This document shows, one piece after another, positions 21,053 through 30,497 of a DNA stretch of 64,000 bases. Position numbers and translations under genes: made by a program. The notes under the pieces are model-generated. The model was not told the origin of the DNA and did not search any database. It saw only the letters and a program-made list of their open reading frames with translations. Source of the stretch: Pirellula sp. (GTDB lineage: Bacteria; Planctomycetota; Planctomycetia; Pirellulales; Pirellulaceae); NCBI GenBank assembly GCA_021300155.1, contig JAJTID010000097.1:1-64000 (forward strand), written 5' to 3'. The first letter of the stretch is position 1, and the number at the start of each line of letters is the position of its first letter.

Positions 21053-21109
21053 CGTTGATCAATACATAAGATACAAATCGATTCATTCAAGAACACTAGG
21101 GTATAAATC

Positions 21110-22792
21110 ATGAGTGCCGTTACAAGTCCGATGACAACAACTGTTGCATCGCCGGACAAGTCTCCTGAGCATCACTACCTAAATCATTCATCTGGCTTCT
21201 TGAGCTGGGCGTTGACGCTCGATCACAAGCGGATTGGGATGATGTATCTCGCGGGGATTTTGTTTTCGTTCTTCCTCGGTGGAGTCTTCGCTCTTGCGAT
21301 CCGGATCCATTTGTGGAATCCGAATTTGGATCCAGAAGCTGCTTGGTTGTCGAATGCGACCTACAACCGAGTATTCACGCTGCACGGTGCGATCATGGTA
21401 TTCTTGTTCATCATTCCTAGCGTCCCTGCAGCGTTGGGCAACTTCTTGCTACCGATTATGCTTGGAACAAAGGATGTCGCGTTCCCTCGGCTTAATCTGG
21501 GAAGCTTCTATTTGTGGGTGACAGGTTTGTTGTTCTTCACCTACACTCTGTTCTCCTCGGGGATAGACACTGGTTGGACTTTTTACACGCCATATAGCAT
21601 CGAATCGAAAAGCGCGGTCGAAGCTGCGACCTTGGGAGTCTTTATTCTCGGCTTTAGCTCGATCTTCACCGGATTGAATTTCATCGTGACGATCAATACG
21701 ATGCGTCCGCCTGGAATGACCTGGTTCAAGATGCCATTGTTTCTGTGGGCCGTCTATGCAACATCGATCATTCAAGTTCTTGCAACACCGGTGTTGGGCA
21801 TCACTGTTCTTTTGTTAGCCTTGGAGCGATTTATCGGGATTGGTATCTTCGATCCTGCGTTGAACGGTGACCCAGTCACATTCCAACACTTTTTCTGGTT
21901 CTATTCTCATCCAGCTGTTTACATTATGATTCTTCCAGCCATGGGAATCATCAGCGAGTTGATGAGTGTGCACAGCCATAAAGGAATCTTCGGCTACCGA
22001 ATGATTGCCTACAGCTCGATCGCTATTGCGTTATTCGGGTTCTTGGTCTGGGGGCACCACATGTTTACCTCAGGAATGGCTGATGTCACGACGATTGTGT
22101 TCAGTGCGTTGACCTTTACTGTGTCGATTCCATCCGCGATTAAGGTCTTCAACTGGTTGGGGACCATGTATCAGGGTACAGTAGCCCTGAATACGCCGAT
22201 GATTTACGCATTAGCCTTCATTTTCTTGTTTACGATTGGTGGTTTGACGGGTTTGTTCCTCGGTGCCTTGTCGACCGACATGCACTTGCATGACACCTAC
22301 TTCGTTGTTGCTCACTTTCACTACGTGATGATGGGTGGAACATTGGTCGCTTTCCTCGGTGGGCTGTTCCATTGGTGGCCGAAGATGACGGGTAAAATGT
22401 TCAACGACACTGCAGGTATTCTCTCTGCTGCGATCGTGTTTGTTGGGTTCAATTTGACGTTTCTGCCTCAGTTTGTACTTGGAACACGCGGGATGCCACG
22501 TAGATACGCTTCCTATGTTCGAGAGTTTCAACAATTGCATCAACTATCGACGATTGGGGCCATGACTTTGGGGCTAGGATTGTTGGTAGCCGGATTAGTA
22601 CTATTGCATTCGCTGTTCTACGGCAAGAAAGCTCCAATGAATCCTTGGGGGGGAGCAACGTTAGAGTGGGAGTGTTCATCGCCTCCTCCTCACGATAACT
22701 TTAGTAGCCCACCGACTGTTGGCGATCCGTACGATTTCACATCCGTGGAGTATGACGGTAAAACAGGAAGCTATTTCAAAAAGAAGAAATAG
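21110..22792 (+). CDS. coxA: cytochrome c oxidase subunit I, A2-type
   Basis: This encodes 560 residues with 12 or more transmembrane helices. Heme a/a3 and CuB ligand blocks are present: [33 protein letters not shown] (near residue 265, with the His-Tyr pair), [10 protein letters not shown] and [17 protein letters not shown]. The segment reads YSHPAVY rather than GHPEVY, so the D-channel glutamate is absent and the YS motif of A2-type oxidases is present. It reduces oxygen to water and pumps protons. Confidence 0.97.
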   Translation: MSAVTSPMTTTVASPDKSPEHHYLNHSSGFLSWALTLDHKRIGMMYLAGILFSFFLGGVFALAIRIHLWNPNLDPEAAWLSNATYNRVFTLHGAIMVFLFIIPSVPAALGNFLLPIMLGTKDVAFPRLNLGSFYLWVTGLLFFTYTLFSSGIDTGWTFYTPYSIESKSAVEAATLGVFILGFSSIFTGLNFIVTINTMRPPGMTWFKMPLFLWAVYATSIIQVLATPVLGITVLLLALERFIGIGIFDPALNGDPVTFQHFFWFYSHPAVYIMILPAMGIISELMSVHSHKGIFGYRMIAYSSIAIALFGFLVWGHHMFTSGMADVTTIVFSALTFTVSIPSAIKVFNWLGTMYQGTVALNTPMIYALAFIFLFTIGGLTGLFLGALSTDMHLHDTYFVVAHFHYVMMGGTLVAFLGGLFHWWPKMTGKMFNDTAGILSAAIVFVGFNLTFLPQFVLGTRGMPRRYASYVREFQQLHQLSTIGAMTLGLGLLVAGLVLLHSLFYGKKAPMNPWGGATLEWECSSPPPHDNFSSPPTVGDPYDFTSVEYDGKTGSYFKKKK

Positions 22793-22888
22793 CGAGACTG
22801 TTTCGGTTCAACGAATCCGAAACGAAGCATGAAGATCGAGTCGCCCCGACAGCAGGGGCGACATCCATTTCCCAAATTCCAGAAAACG

Positions 22889-23983
22889 ATGACAGAAGTA
22901 GCAGCACCCGCAGATGGACATGGTCATGATCACCACGATCATCCGTCCTGGTTGGCACACCACTTTGACGATGCCGAGCAACAATACGATTCTGGCAAAC
23001 TGGGGATGTGGTTATTCCTGGTCACGGAAGTCCTGTTCTTCTCAGGAATGTTTTGTGCCTATGTTTTATATCGAAATCGAAATCCGGAAGTATTCGAGTT
23101 TTGCAGTGCGTTTTTGAACGAAAAGCTTGGCGCGATCAATACGGGTGTCCTTCTGTTTAGTTCGTTGACGATGGCTTGGGCTGTCCGAGCATCTCAACTA
23201 AAGCAGACGAAGATTCTAGTAGGGATGTTAGGTGCGACCCTGGGTTGTGCTGCAATGTTCCTGGGCGTGAAGTCTGTTGAATACAGCCACAAGTGGGGTA
23301 TAGGATTGCTTCCAGGTAGATATTATGTGGCTCAAGTTGAGAACGCTCCTCACGCCGAGACAAATTATCTGCAGATGTTGTGTGTGATTCCGGCCATTCT
23401 CAGTGCTGTGTTTCTTTTGTACTACGTTTATTCGTTGGTAATTGCTAGCAAGTTCCACCAACGAGTGGCTGGCCCTCTTTTGGTATCAGGACTTTGTTTC
23501 TTCGCCGGTGTTGGGCTTGGTAACATTCTCGAGGGTGGAGAGCATCACGATGAGCATGGAGCGGGCAGTCATGCACACGATGATGCCCATGGTCATGCCC
23601 ATGCAGATCCTCTTGTACAAGGCGTTGCAACCGCAGAGAAGGCAACGGTAGAAACTGCCGACGAGGGTATCTCCTTTGTGAAGACGAGTGGCGGTCCTGT
23701 CAACGATGTGGCTGTCACTAAGGAAGAGGAAGGAATTCCGAACTCGAAGGTCAACAATCAGGGAATGGCCGGGTTGTTTTTTAGTATTTACTATTGCATG
23801 ACAGGTGTACATGCAGTCCATATTATCGGTGGAATGTTGGTGATCACGTGGCTGATCGTAAAGGCCTCGCGTGAAGAATTCCACTCCGAGTATTTTGGAC
23901 CAGTCGACAATGTCGGGCTTTATTGGCACTTGGTTGACTTCATTTGGATTTATCTGTTTCCACTTCTTTATCTGATCACTTAG
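22889..23983 (+). CDS. coxC: cytochrome c oxidase subunit III with His-rich insertion
   Basis: This encodes 364 residues from ATG 22889 (MTEVAAPADGHGHDHHDH); ATG 22829 would add 20. Subunit III signatures are present: KLGMWLFLVTEVLFFSGMFCAY, SLTMAWAVR and, at the end, YYCMTGVHAVHIIGGM plus DNVGLYWHLVDFIWIYLFPLLYL. Between helices 5 and 6 is an insertion of about 90 residues, beginning with a His-rich run (EHHDEHGAGSHAHDDAHGHA) near residue 216. Compared with the usual ~200 residues the protein is enlarged. It stabilises subunit I. Confidence 0.94.
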   Translation: MTEVAAPADGHGHDHHDHPSWLAHHFDDAEQQYDSGKLGMWLFLVTEVLFFSGMFCAYVLYRNRNPEVFEFCSAFLNEKLGAINTGVLLFSSLTMAWAVRASQLKQTKILVGMLGATLGCAAMFLGVKSVEYSHKWGIGLLPGRYYVAQVENAPHAETNYLQMLCVIPAILSAVFLLYYVYSLVIASKFHQRVAGPLLVSGLCFFAGVGLGNILEGGEHHDEHGAGSHAHDDAHGHAHADPLVQGVATAEKATVETADEGISFVKTSGGPVNDVAVTKEEEGIPNSKVNNQGMAGLFFSIYYCMTGVHAVHIIGGMLVITWLIVKASREEFHSEYFGPVDNVGLYWHLVDFIWIYLFPLLYLIT

Positions 23984-24041
23984 CGCCAGCTCGGTTGATT
24001 GTTTTTGATTTCGTTTTCACAATTCACTGAACAGAAATAGC

Positions 24042-24461
24042 ATGGCAGACACCCATTCACACACGGCAGATGCTCATTCCGGCGATCATGGGCACGGCCA
24101 CTCAGGATTCTCGCATCCCATGCCAATATGGATGCTGTTGACGGTGTTCTTTGCCTTATTGGGGCTGACCTTCCTGACTGTGTTCCAAGCGCAGTTTGAT
24201 TTAGGGAATATGGAAATTGTTCTTTCACTATTGATCGCCACGATCAAGGCTGGGTTGGTAATTGCGTTTTTCATGCATTTGCTTTGGGATAAGCCGTTGA
24301 ATGCAATCGCAATTCTGAGCAGCCTGATATTCGTTTCGTTGTTCCTAGGCTTCACTTTGATGGATGCCCAAGGTTACAATGAACGATTGATAATGGATCC
24401 GAACGGTGACTTGCTAGAGCGTTCTCAGCCAAAGGGCTCGCTTGTCAAGAAGAGCGAATAG
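24042..24461 (+). CDS. coxD: cytochrome c oxidase subunit IV-type small membrane protein
   Basis: This encodes 139 residues. A His-rich N-terminus (HSHTADAHSGDHGHGHSG) precedes three transmembrane helices (about 27-50, 57-85 and 92-110), including IVLSLLIATIKAGLVIAFFMHLLW, the hallmark of prokaryotic CoxIV/CtaF-like subunits. It sits 58 bases after coxC, ends the respiratory cluster and is followed by a small hairpin. Confidence 0.9.
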   Translation: MADTHSHTADAHSGDHGHGHSGFSHPMPIWMLLTVFFALLGLTFLTVFQAQFDLGNMEIVLSLLIATIKAGLVIAFFMHLLWDKPLNAIAILSSLIFVSLFLGFTLMDAQGYNERLIMDPNGDLLERSQPKGSLVKKSE

Positions 24462-24466
24462 ACTAG

Positions 24467-24485
24467 ACGCTCTCAGCGTTGATTT
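24467..24485 (+). terminator. weak hairpin after coxD
   Basis: ACGCT (24467-24471) and AGCGT (24475-24479) form a five-base stem around CTC, followed by TGATTTT. It lies just after the coxD stop and could end the respiratory transcript. The stem is short and the T-run poor. Confidence 0.3.
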
Positions 24486-24596
24486 TGCGAGATGATGCAA
24501 TTTGCTAGTTGAGGCGTATGGGAGAAATGTCAAAGATCTTCGATGTACATTCCTTCCTCCTTGTCGGAATCCAACATTTCGAAGCAACATGATCTG

Positions 24597-25874
24597 ATGA
24601 GATCATCTATCAATCTAGATCGACGTAAATGGATTGGCACGGCTGCCGCGTCCATGGGTTTCCGTGTCGCTGATTTTGGCTACGGCGATTCCACTGATAG
24701 GCCAGCCCCAAAGTCAGTGTCTGCGGTAGTCACCACTTACTTCAAAGGCTCGCATGCCGATGTGCTCGTTGGGAAAGTACTGGAAGGATGGAAGCAGGAT
24801 GGCGGTCGTGGCCCAATATTGAAGCTTGCATCGATCTACATCGAACAGATTGGTGACCGGGACATCGGTGTCGAAATTGCAAGGAAACATGGAGTTCCCG
24901 TTTTCGATACGATCGAGGGAGCACTAACAGTCGGTGGTGATCGTATTCTGGTGGACGGTGTAATCAGTATTGGGGAGCATGGCAACTACCCGACGAGCGA
25001 GCTTGGTCAAATCTTGTATCCACGACGACGTTTCTTTGAGTCAATCACGGATACATTCGAGAAGTATGGACGAGTCGTTCCGGTTTTCAATGACAAACAT
25101 CTAGGGCCGCGATGGACCGATGCAAAATGGATGTACGATCGGGCTATAGAAAGGAAGGTTCCGTTCATGACTGGTTCGTCTCTTGTGATGACGTACCGCG
25201 ATCCCGATCTCGTATTGCCGATGCATAGCGAGATCGAAGCGGCAGTGGGTATCGGATATTCGCACTTGGATATCTACGGCTTTCATACGCTCGATTGCTA
25301 CCAGTGTTTTGTGGAGCGGCGTCTGGGCGCTGAGACGGGAGTGAAGTGGGTGCAATGTTTGCAGGGGGAATCGGTCTGGAAATTATTGGATGATGGCACG
25401 ATTTCCAGAGAAGCTTTTGACGCTGCGCTCGCACTCGTTTGCGACAAGCCGGATCGAGTTCGTACCTCCCGAGACTCTACATTGCTCTTGTTTCAATATT
25501 CTGACGGACTTCTCGGTGCAGTATTCATGTTGCCGGGGAATGCAACGGGCATTTCAGTTGCTATCCAACGCAAGGGGGAGAAGCGACCGCAGGCGACAAG
25601 GTTCGAAGAGCGAACGGAACCTGTTTATCCCCACTTCGCTTATTTGCTCAAGGGAATCGAGAGAATGTTGCATTCGGGGCGGGCGAGTTACCCGGTCGAA
25701 CGAACGTTGTTGAGCGGCGGTATCTTGGACCGAGCTTTAACGTCTCTCTCGCAAAAGCAGAGCAAACTGATGACTCCCGAGCTTGAGATTCGATATCAGC
25801 CTATCGATTATCCACATGCTCCGAACCCAAACCTTGAGTCGGATGTTTTCGCTGTACCCGAACCCACGCGTTGA
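24597..25874 (+). CDS. exported planctomycete protein with twin-arginine signal, function unknown
   Basis: This encodes 425 residues from ATG 24597. The N-terminus LDRRKWIGTAAASMGFRVADFGYG is a twin-arginine-like signal. The mature part starts with KSVSAVVTTYFKGSHADVLVGKVLEGW, then ARKHGVPVFDTIEGALT and VDGVISIGEHGNYP, which looks like a Rossmann-type oxidoreductase core distantly like Gfo/Idh proteins, but no GxGxxG is seen. It also contains VPVFNDKHLG and VPFMTGSSL. I recognise it only as a recurring planctomycete protein. It is monocistronic after the cox genes. Confidence 0.8.
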   Translation: MRSSINLDRRKWIGTAAASMGFRVADFGYGDSTDRPAPKSVSAVVTTYFKGSHADVLVGKVLEGWKQDGGRGPILKLASIYIEQIGDRDIGVEIARKHGVPVFDTIEGALTVGGDRILVDGVISIGEHGNYPTSELGQILYPRRRFFESITDTFEKYGRVVPVFNDKHLGPRWTDAKWMYDRAIERKVPFMTGSSLVMTYRDPDLVLPMHSEIEAAVGIGYSHLDIYGFHTLDCYQCFVERRLGAETGVKWVQCLQGESVWKLLDDGTISREAFDAALALVCDKPDRVRTSRDSTLLLFQYSDGLLGAVFMLPGNATGISVAIQRKGEKRPQATRFEERTEPVYPHFAYLLKGIERMLHSGRASYPVERTLLSGGILDRALTSLSQKQSKLMTPELEIRYQPIDYPHAPNPNLESDVFAVPEPTR

Positions 25875-25908
25875 GAAGCACGCGACGGGTTTCTTTTGAT
25901 TCGCCAGG

Positions 25909-27318
25909 CTAAACTTCCTCAACGATGCCAGTGCTATCGGCGAAGGAGTTTGTTTCGACACCTAACCGTTGAAGTATCGTTACAAACAAATTCGTAAGCG
26001 GCACGTCTTCGCTAGTTGCCTTGTCTTGCCAGGGTTCGCGATCTCCTAGCCACGGTCCACCTTGAAACTTTGTTCCAACGCGATTGATGTACTGGCCGTG
26101 TTGGAAGCCCATATTCTTGCCACCTGCAAGAATGAGTGGGTAGTTTCGCGAAAGATGAAACGCGCTCGAAGCAGAACCGTAAAACACCACGGTATTGTCC
26201 AACATCGAACCCGTTCCAGCGGGTTCGGCGGTGCCCCGCAGTTTCTCCACGAAACGTCCGAACTCTTCGTTGAGGAATCGGCAGTAGATGCCAAAGTTCT
26301 TCCAACCATCAGGGTTCTTGGTCTCATGTGAAAGCTGATGTGCCAAATTGAAGCCAACGGCGCGCGAGAGATGATCGCTTCGCCCAATGCCATTTTCACG
26401 ACCGATCTGGTAGGTCGCTACACGAGTGGAGTCCGTTCGAAACGCCAAATAGAGCATTTCAAACATCGTCTGCAGATACTCTCGAGGTTCGTCTGTTGTC
26501 AGCTCTAGATTGAGGTGGTCGCCATCGACTTTAGGAAGCGGAGCGTCGAGCCATTTTTTTGACTTCTCGACCTTGATCTCCGCTTGTCGAACCGACTCCA
26601 TGTACTCGTCCAAACTCTTGCGATCTTCAGTTGATAGAAGTTGCTTCAGTGATCGTGCGTCGGCCATCATGTCGTCGAGTGCACTGCGACTCATGGCCAA
26701 TCGCTTAGCAGATTGAGTATCGCTCTTGAGGAACAACATATCGAAGATTTGCTTCGGCCGATGTTCCGCTGGGATAGGCCGTCCATTCTTATCAAAGGAG
26801 ATGGTATGCGTTCCGTGCGCCGTACCAGTTCCTCCATCTGTCGACATGACTAACGATGCGAACCGCGTTTGGTCCCCGACATGACTTGCGTACAACTGAT
26901 CCAACGAGATTGAGTTGGTATAGCGGCCATCACCGGCACCCGTCGCAGCAGCTGTCAAGAATTGGTCCGCATTGTTGTGCCCATGGACATTCCGCGATGC
27001 GACATGGGAAAAGCCCGATAAAACCGTCAACTCATTCCGCAACGGTTCCAAAGTCTCCATGCATTTAGAGAAGGTAAATTCCGTGCCGTTGCCGTGTGGA
27101 AACCATGACCAATCCTGGTAAGCAGGATCGTTAGGCAAAGGCATCGGCACTCCGTCTGGGAAGTACAGGCAACACAGTCTCCTAGGATTCGTAGTCGAAC
27201 CGCTCGGCCTAGCCATTGAGAAGGAGGAAGCCAACGAGCCAAACATCGGTACCGCCAATGCGATCCCAGAACCCCGCAAAAATCTGCGGCGATCGATTGG
27301 ATGAAAATCAAAATTCAT
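25909..27318 (-). CDS. DUF1552 family exported protein
   Basis: This encodes 469 residues. A twin-arginine-like start (DRRRFLRGSGIALAVPMFGSL) is followed by the DUF1552 pattern: RRLCCLYFPDGVPMP, ELTVLSGFSHVASRNVHGHNNADQFLT, LDQLYASHVG, and LDNTVVFYGSASSAFHLSRNYPLILAGGKN near the end. These proteins resemble the DUF1501/alkaline-phosphatase-like exported group. They nearly always occur next to a DUF1592-type cytochrome protein, as here (42 bases downstream of it). The pair's biochemical role is not established. Confidence 0.92.
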   Translation of the reverse strand: MNFDFHPIDRRRFLRGSGIALAVPMFGSLASSFSMARPSGSTTNPRRLCCLYFPDGVPMPLPNDPAYQDWSWFPHGNGTEFTFSKCMETLEPLRNELTVLSGFSHVASRNVHGHNNADQFLTAAATGAGDGRYTNSISLDQLYASHVGDQTRFASLVMSTDGGTGTAHGTHTISFDKNGRPIPAEHRPKQIFDMLFLKSDTQSAKRLAMSRSALDDMMADARSLKQLLSTEDRKSLDEYMESVRQAEIKVEKSKKWLDAPLPKVDGDHLNLELTTDEPREYLQTMFEMLYLAFRTDSTRVATYQIGRENGIGRSDHLSRAVGFNLAHQLSHETKNPDGWKNFGIYCRFLNEEFGRFVEKLRGTAEPAGTGSMLDNTVVFYGSASSAFHLSRNYPLILAGGKNMGFQHGQYINRVGTKFQGGPWLGDREPWQDKATSEDVPLTNLFVTILQRLGVETNSFADSTGIVEEV

Positions 27319-27360
27319 GATTTGGGTCCTGTCGTTAGGAAATCGTTTTCTTATATTGAA

Positions 27361-30171
27361 TCACTTCGACCGAAACAGATCGCTGGTCGCAACCATGGTC
27401 AGTAATGTACTCAGTCCATCCCCTCGCTTGCGAACTTCAGCCGTGATGGTATCCAAGTCGGCACGATCCGTAAACTTGAGCGGTCGACCTAAAGCATAGT
27501 TGGTTATTTTGTGAACCATCGCGCTTACGAATTGATCTTGTCTATTTTCTAGCAAGAACAGCTTGAGTCCACTCATTCCTTCGAGTTTCTGTTTGTTGAA
27601 CAAGTCGCTGCTTGCATCGACCGGTTTCCCATGGACGGCGTCTCTCCAACGGCCAATCGCGTCATAGTTTTCAAACGCAATTCCCCACGGGTCAATCTTG
27701 GCATGACACGACATGCAAGCAGGATGATTGCGATGATCCTCGATGCGTTCCTTGAGAGTCATTTTGGCAATCTCAGGGTTGGCTAGATCGATTTGCGGCA
27801 CGGCAGGCGGAGGAGGTGGAGGCGGATCGTTGAGCAAACTGACCAACAGCCACTTTCCTCGTTTCAGTGGATGAGAGTCAGGGAAATCGGAATTCATCGA
27901 GAGTAACCCCGCTTGGGTCAGGAGTCCCCCTCGTTTAAAGTCGCCATCCAGTGGTACACGTCGGAAATGATTGCCATGCACGTTGGGTATGCCGTAGTGC
28001 TTCGCTAATCGCTCGTTGACCAGGGCATAGTTTGCATGAATAAAGTTGAGCACATTCTCGTTGCTCTTGATCGCTTCTTCAAAAAAGGCTACCGGCTCTC
28101 GTTGCATGGCTTCCTTTAACAACGGATCGAAACCGGGCACATGCTGTTTGAAGTTAAGAAACTCCAGCAGTTCCATTTTCAACCATTGATGCACAAAGTG
28201 CTGCGAAAAGCGTTGTGAGCGAGTGTCTGCTAACATTCGTTGCACCTGACCGACGAGAACCTCATTCTCGAGAAGTCGTTGATTGGCGGCTAGTTCCAGG
28301 AGTTCATCGTCGGGAACACTGCACCAAAGAAACATCGACAAACGGGTTGCCAACTCGTGAGCGGATAGCTTTGGTCTCCCAGGCAGTTCTTTTTGCTTCG
28401 AATTAGTATCCTGCGATTCGTCAACTTCGTGCACGATGTAGAGAAAGTTGGGCGAGGATAGGACCGAAGCAAGCACCTCGGAAATAGCTTCTTCAAAGCT
28501 CTCACTGCTCGTACGAACTTGTTCAAAGAGTTTTACTTTTTGATCGCATTCGCTTTGGGTTACTGGACGACGCCAAGCTTTCGCCATGAATCGGGAAAGG
28601 ATCTCCCGAGCATACTGCAACTCATCGTTTTGGTTCTTGCTTTCCACAAAGATGCGTCGATGCGAAGGTGGGGGCCAAACATCGTAGACGGGTGCTTCGA
28701 GTTCCACGTAGTCGATCAATATTTCGTCCGGGGATGCCGAGCTATTCACGAAGCGAATGTATTCCGAGGGACTCGGAAGTGCTCCCATCGGTGAAGTTTT
28801 GCGAACGTTGTTACGAGGATAGATCTCACCCATCGGCACATCCCACTGATAAAACTTCGGAGTTCCTGGAGGAGCTGTAATCGGCGTGTCTTCTTGGCTA
28901 ACGCGTTGCATGGCTCGGCCTTCGTTGCTAGCCTGCCAACCGAAATGAAGCTGTAAGCTAGGTAGACGCTCGTTGACTTCCAGCGTCCTCGACGCACGCG
29001 CACGGACTCGCAAAGTTCCTTCGTCGGGCAGTTGATTTCCAAGCTCGATGTTGAGCCATTGGCCGGCAGGTAAGATCGCTAGGTGATCGATCGATGTTGG
29101 CATTGGTACTGGCTCATTGGACGGAGCGTTGGCATATTTGGCCCCGCTGTACTCCCAGCCTATGACCGCTGTTCGGTCGTTTGTTAGATCTCGGAAGTAT
29201 CCCTTCGCGGGTACTTTTTTAAATTCTTCTTTCAAGCGTTTGACTTCAGCAACCAGTTTTTCTCGATCTTCCTTGTGTGCCGTCCTTGCCTTTAAAAGTT
29301 CCTTTTCTTGTTTGGGCCATTCCAGCCGTGACGCTTCTTTCATCGAGACGCCCCAGTATAGGGGTTTGGGCTTAGGTCCGACGACGATGGCACGGGATAG
29401 CGCTGAGCGAGCTAACCGATGGTAGGTTTCGAATTGCGATACCGACATGTGCAACTGCGAAGAGCTATTTTGAAAGCCGTCCTCCGATTGGGCTTCGGGA
29501 GGAAGGTCTTTGGCGAAGTCCCAAGGCAGCCCTAACAAATCTTGCATTGCATGATTGTACTCGTAGCGAGTCAAGCGTCGGAATGCTGAATCGGATGCCG
29601 ATTGGCGTCTTGCAATGGAAGCGGATTGAAGCTCGGTGGAAAGCCAATCTACGATCTTTTTTCGTTCGTCATCTGTCAAATCCTCGCTGTCGGGTGGCGG
29701 CATCTCCCCTTTGCTGATGACAGCGAAAACTTCGTTCCACCAGTCGACATCCTTGCCTGTATGCAAGTTAGGGTCGAGTGTATCGATGCGAATATTTCCT
29801 TCTTGTTCACTCGCTCCATGACAATCCGTGCAGGCTTTCTTCAAAATGGGTCCGATGACTTCTTGAAACTCGCTTAGCTGTGGTGCAGGTTTTTGGAGCG
29901 TTGATTCGGCAACGGGGACGGCATCGATTTTCAGATTAAAGCGAGACCGATTCCATCCGGATTTTTTCAGTTCTTCGAGTTTCGTGCCGAAGCTACTGGA
30001 GGCGTTACCATCGAATGCGTAAACAGTTGCAAGGCACGAAACAACGACCGCAAAGCAAGATAGGCAGCCCCCAACGAATATCGTCATTTTAGTTGCCAAA
30101 GTAGTTATTGGCAGAAGTCGTCGGGACGCGTGGGAACCGTTAGCTTGATGCACGCAAGGTCGATGGCTCAT
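27361..30171 (-). CDS. DUF1592/DUF1588/DUF1585 planctomycete cytochrome-like exported protein
   Basis: This encodes 936 residues. A signal or anchor lies near residues 25-55. A heme-binding cytochrome-like domain follows, with CTDCHG near 115 and GEMPPPDS behind it. Next come DUF1587 (RRLTRYEYNHAMQDLLGL), DUF1595/1592 (RRPVTQSECDQKVKLFEQV, ARELATRL-like SAHELATRLSMFLWCSVPDDELL), DUF1588 with the P-rich NDPPPPPPPAVP stretch, and DUF1585 at the end. A second heme-type motif, CMSCHAKIDPWG, lies near 820. It is probably a periplasmic electron carrier or enzyme, partnered with the DUF1552 protein. Confidence 0.92.
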   Translation of the reverse strand: MSHRPCVHQANGSHASRRLLPITTLATKMTIFVGGCLSCFAVVVSCLATVYAFDGNASSSFGTKLEELKKSGWNRSRFNLKIDAVPVAESTLQKPAPQLSEFQEVIGPILKKACTDCHGASEQEGNIRIDTLDPNLHTGKDVDWWNEVFAVISKGEMPPPDSEDLTDDERKKIVDWLSTELQSASIARRQSASDSAFRRLTRYEYNHAMQDLLGLPWDFAKDLPPEAQSEDGFQNSSSQLHMSVSQFETYHRLARSALSRAIVVGPKPKPLYWGVSMKEASRLEWPKQEKELLKARTAHKEDREKLVAEVKRLKEEFKKVPAKGYFRDLTNDRTAVIGWEYSGAKYANAPSNEPVPMPTSIDHLAILPAGQWLNIELGNQLPDEGTLRVRARASRTLEVNERLPSLQLHFGWQASNEGRAMQRVSQEDTPITAPPGTPKFYQWDVPMGEIYPRNNVRKTSPMGALPSPSEYIRFVNSSASPDEILIDYVELEAPVYDVWPPPSHRRIFVESKNQNDELQYAREILSRFMAKAWRRPVTQSECDQKVKLFEQVRTSSESFEEAISEVLASVLSSPNFLYIVHEVDESQDTNSKQKELPGRPKLSAHELATRLSMFLWCSVPDDELLELAANQRLLENEVLVGQVQRMLADTRSQRFSQHFVHQWLKMELLEFLNFKQHVPGFDPLLKEAMQREPVAFFEEAIKSNENVLNFIHANYALVNERLAKHYGIPNVHGNHFRRVPLDGDFKRGGLLTQAGLLSMNSDFPDSHPLKRGKWLLVSLLNDPPPPPPPAVPQIDLANPEIAKMTLKERIEDHRNHPACMSCHAKIDPWGIAFENYDAIGRWRDAVHGKPVDASSDLFNKQKLEGMSGLKLFLLENRQDQFVSAMVHKITNYALGRPLKFTDRADLDTITAEVRKRGDGLSTLLTMVATSDLFRSK

Positions 30172-30497
30172 GTCTTGAAACGGGCCTAGGAGTTCGGTGG
30201 GAGCGGTTGGATTGCACTGACATGGAGGGATTCGGATCCTAAGGAATCGATGGCTCTATTGTACCAGAGCTTTTAGGTAATGAGTCAAGATTCTCGTGAT
30301 CAGGAAAAGCAAGTGAATCGTCGACAAACTCTGCCCGAACGAGCCTAGTTTCGCAGTCAGGTCGTCGGAAATAAGCTTGCTTGTGGAAACGAGTCGCAGC
30401 ATTGGTTACCATCAAGACTTCCATAGGTAACTTGACTCGTAATTGACCCAAATTGAATTTAACTCGACTGATCCTCACCAGCGGACCGCGTAATACG
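30172..30497. other. divergent intergenic region, no feature seen
   Basis: This lies between the DUF1592-type gene and the hydrolase gene and must hold both promoters. A 79-codon GTG frame on the minus strand covers much of it, but shows no family likeness and no ribosome site. No hairpin or repeat was found. Confidence 0.4.

Noticed and set aside
30239-30478. 79-codon minus-strand ORF in a divergent intergenic region
   Set aside because: GTG start without a ribosome site, no recognisable motif, and it would block the promoter region of the hydrolase gene.
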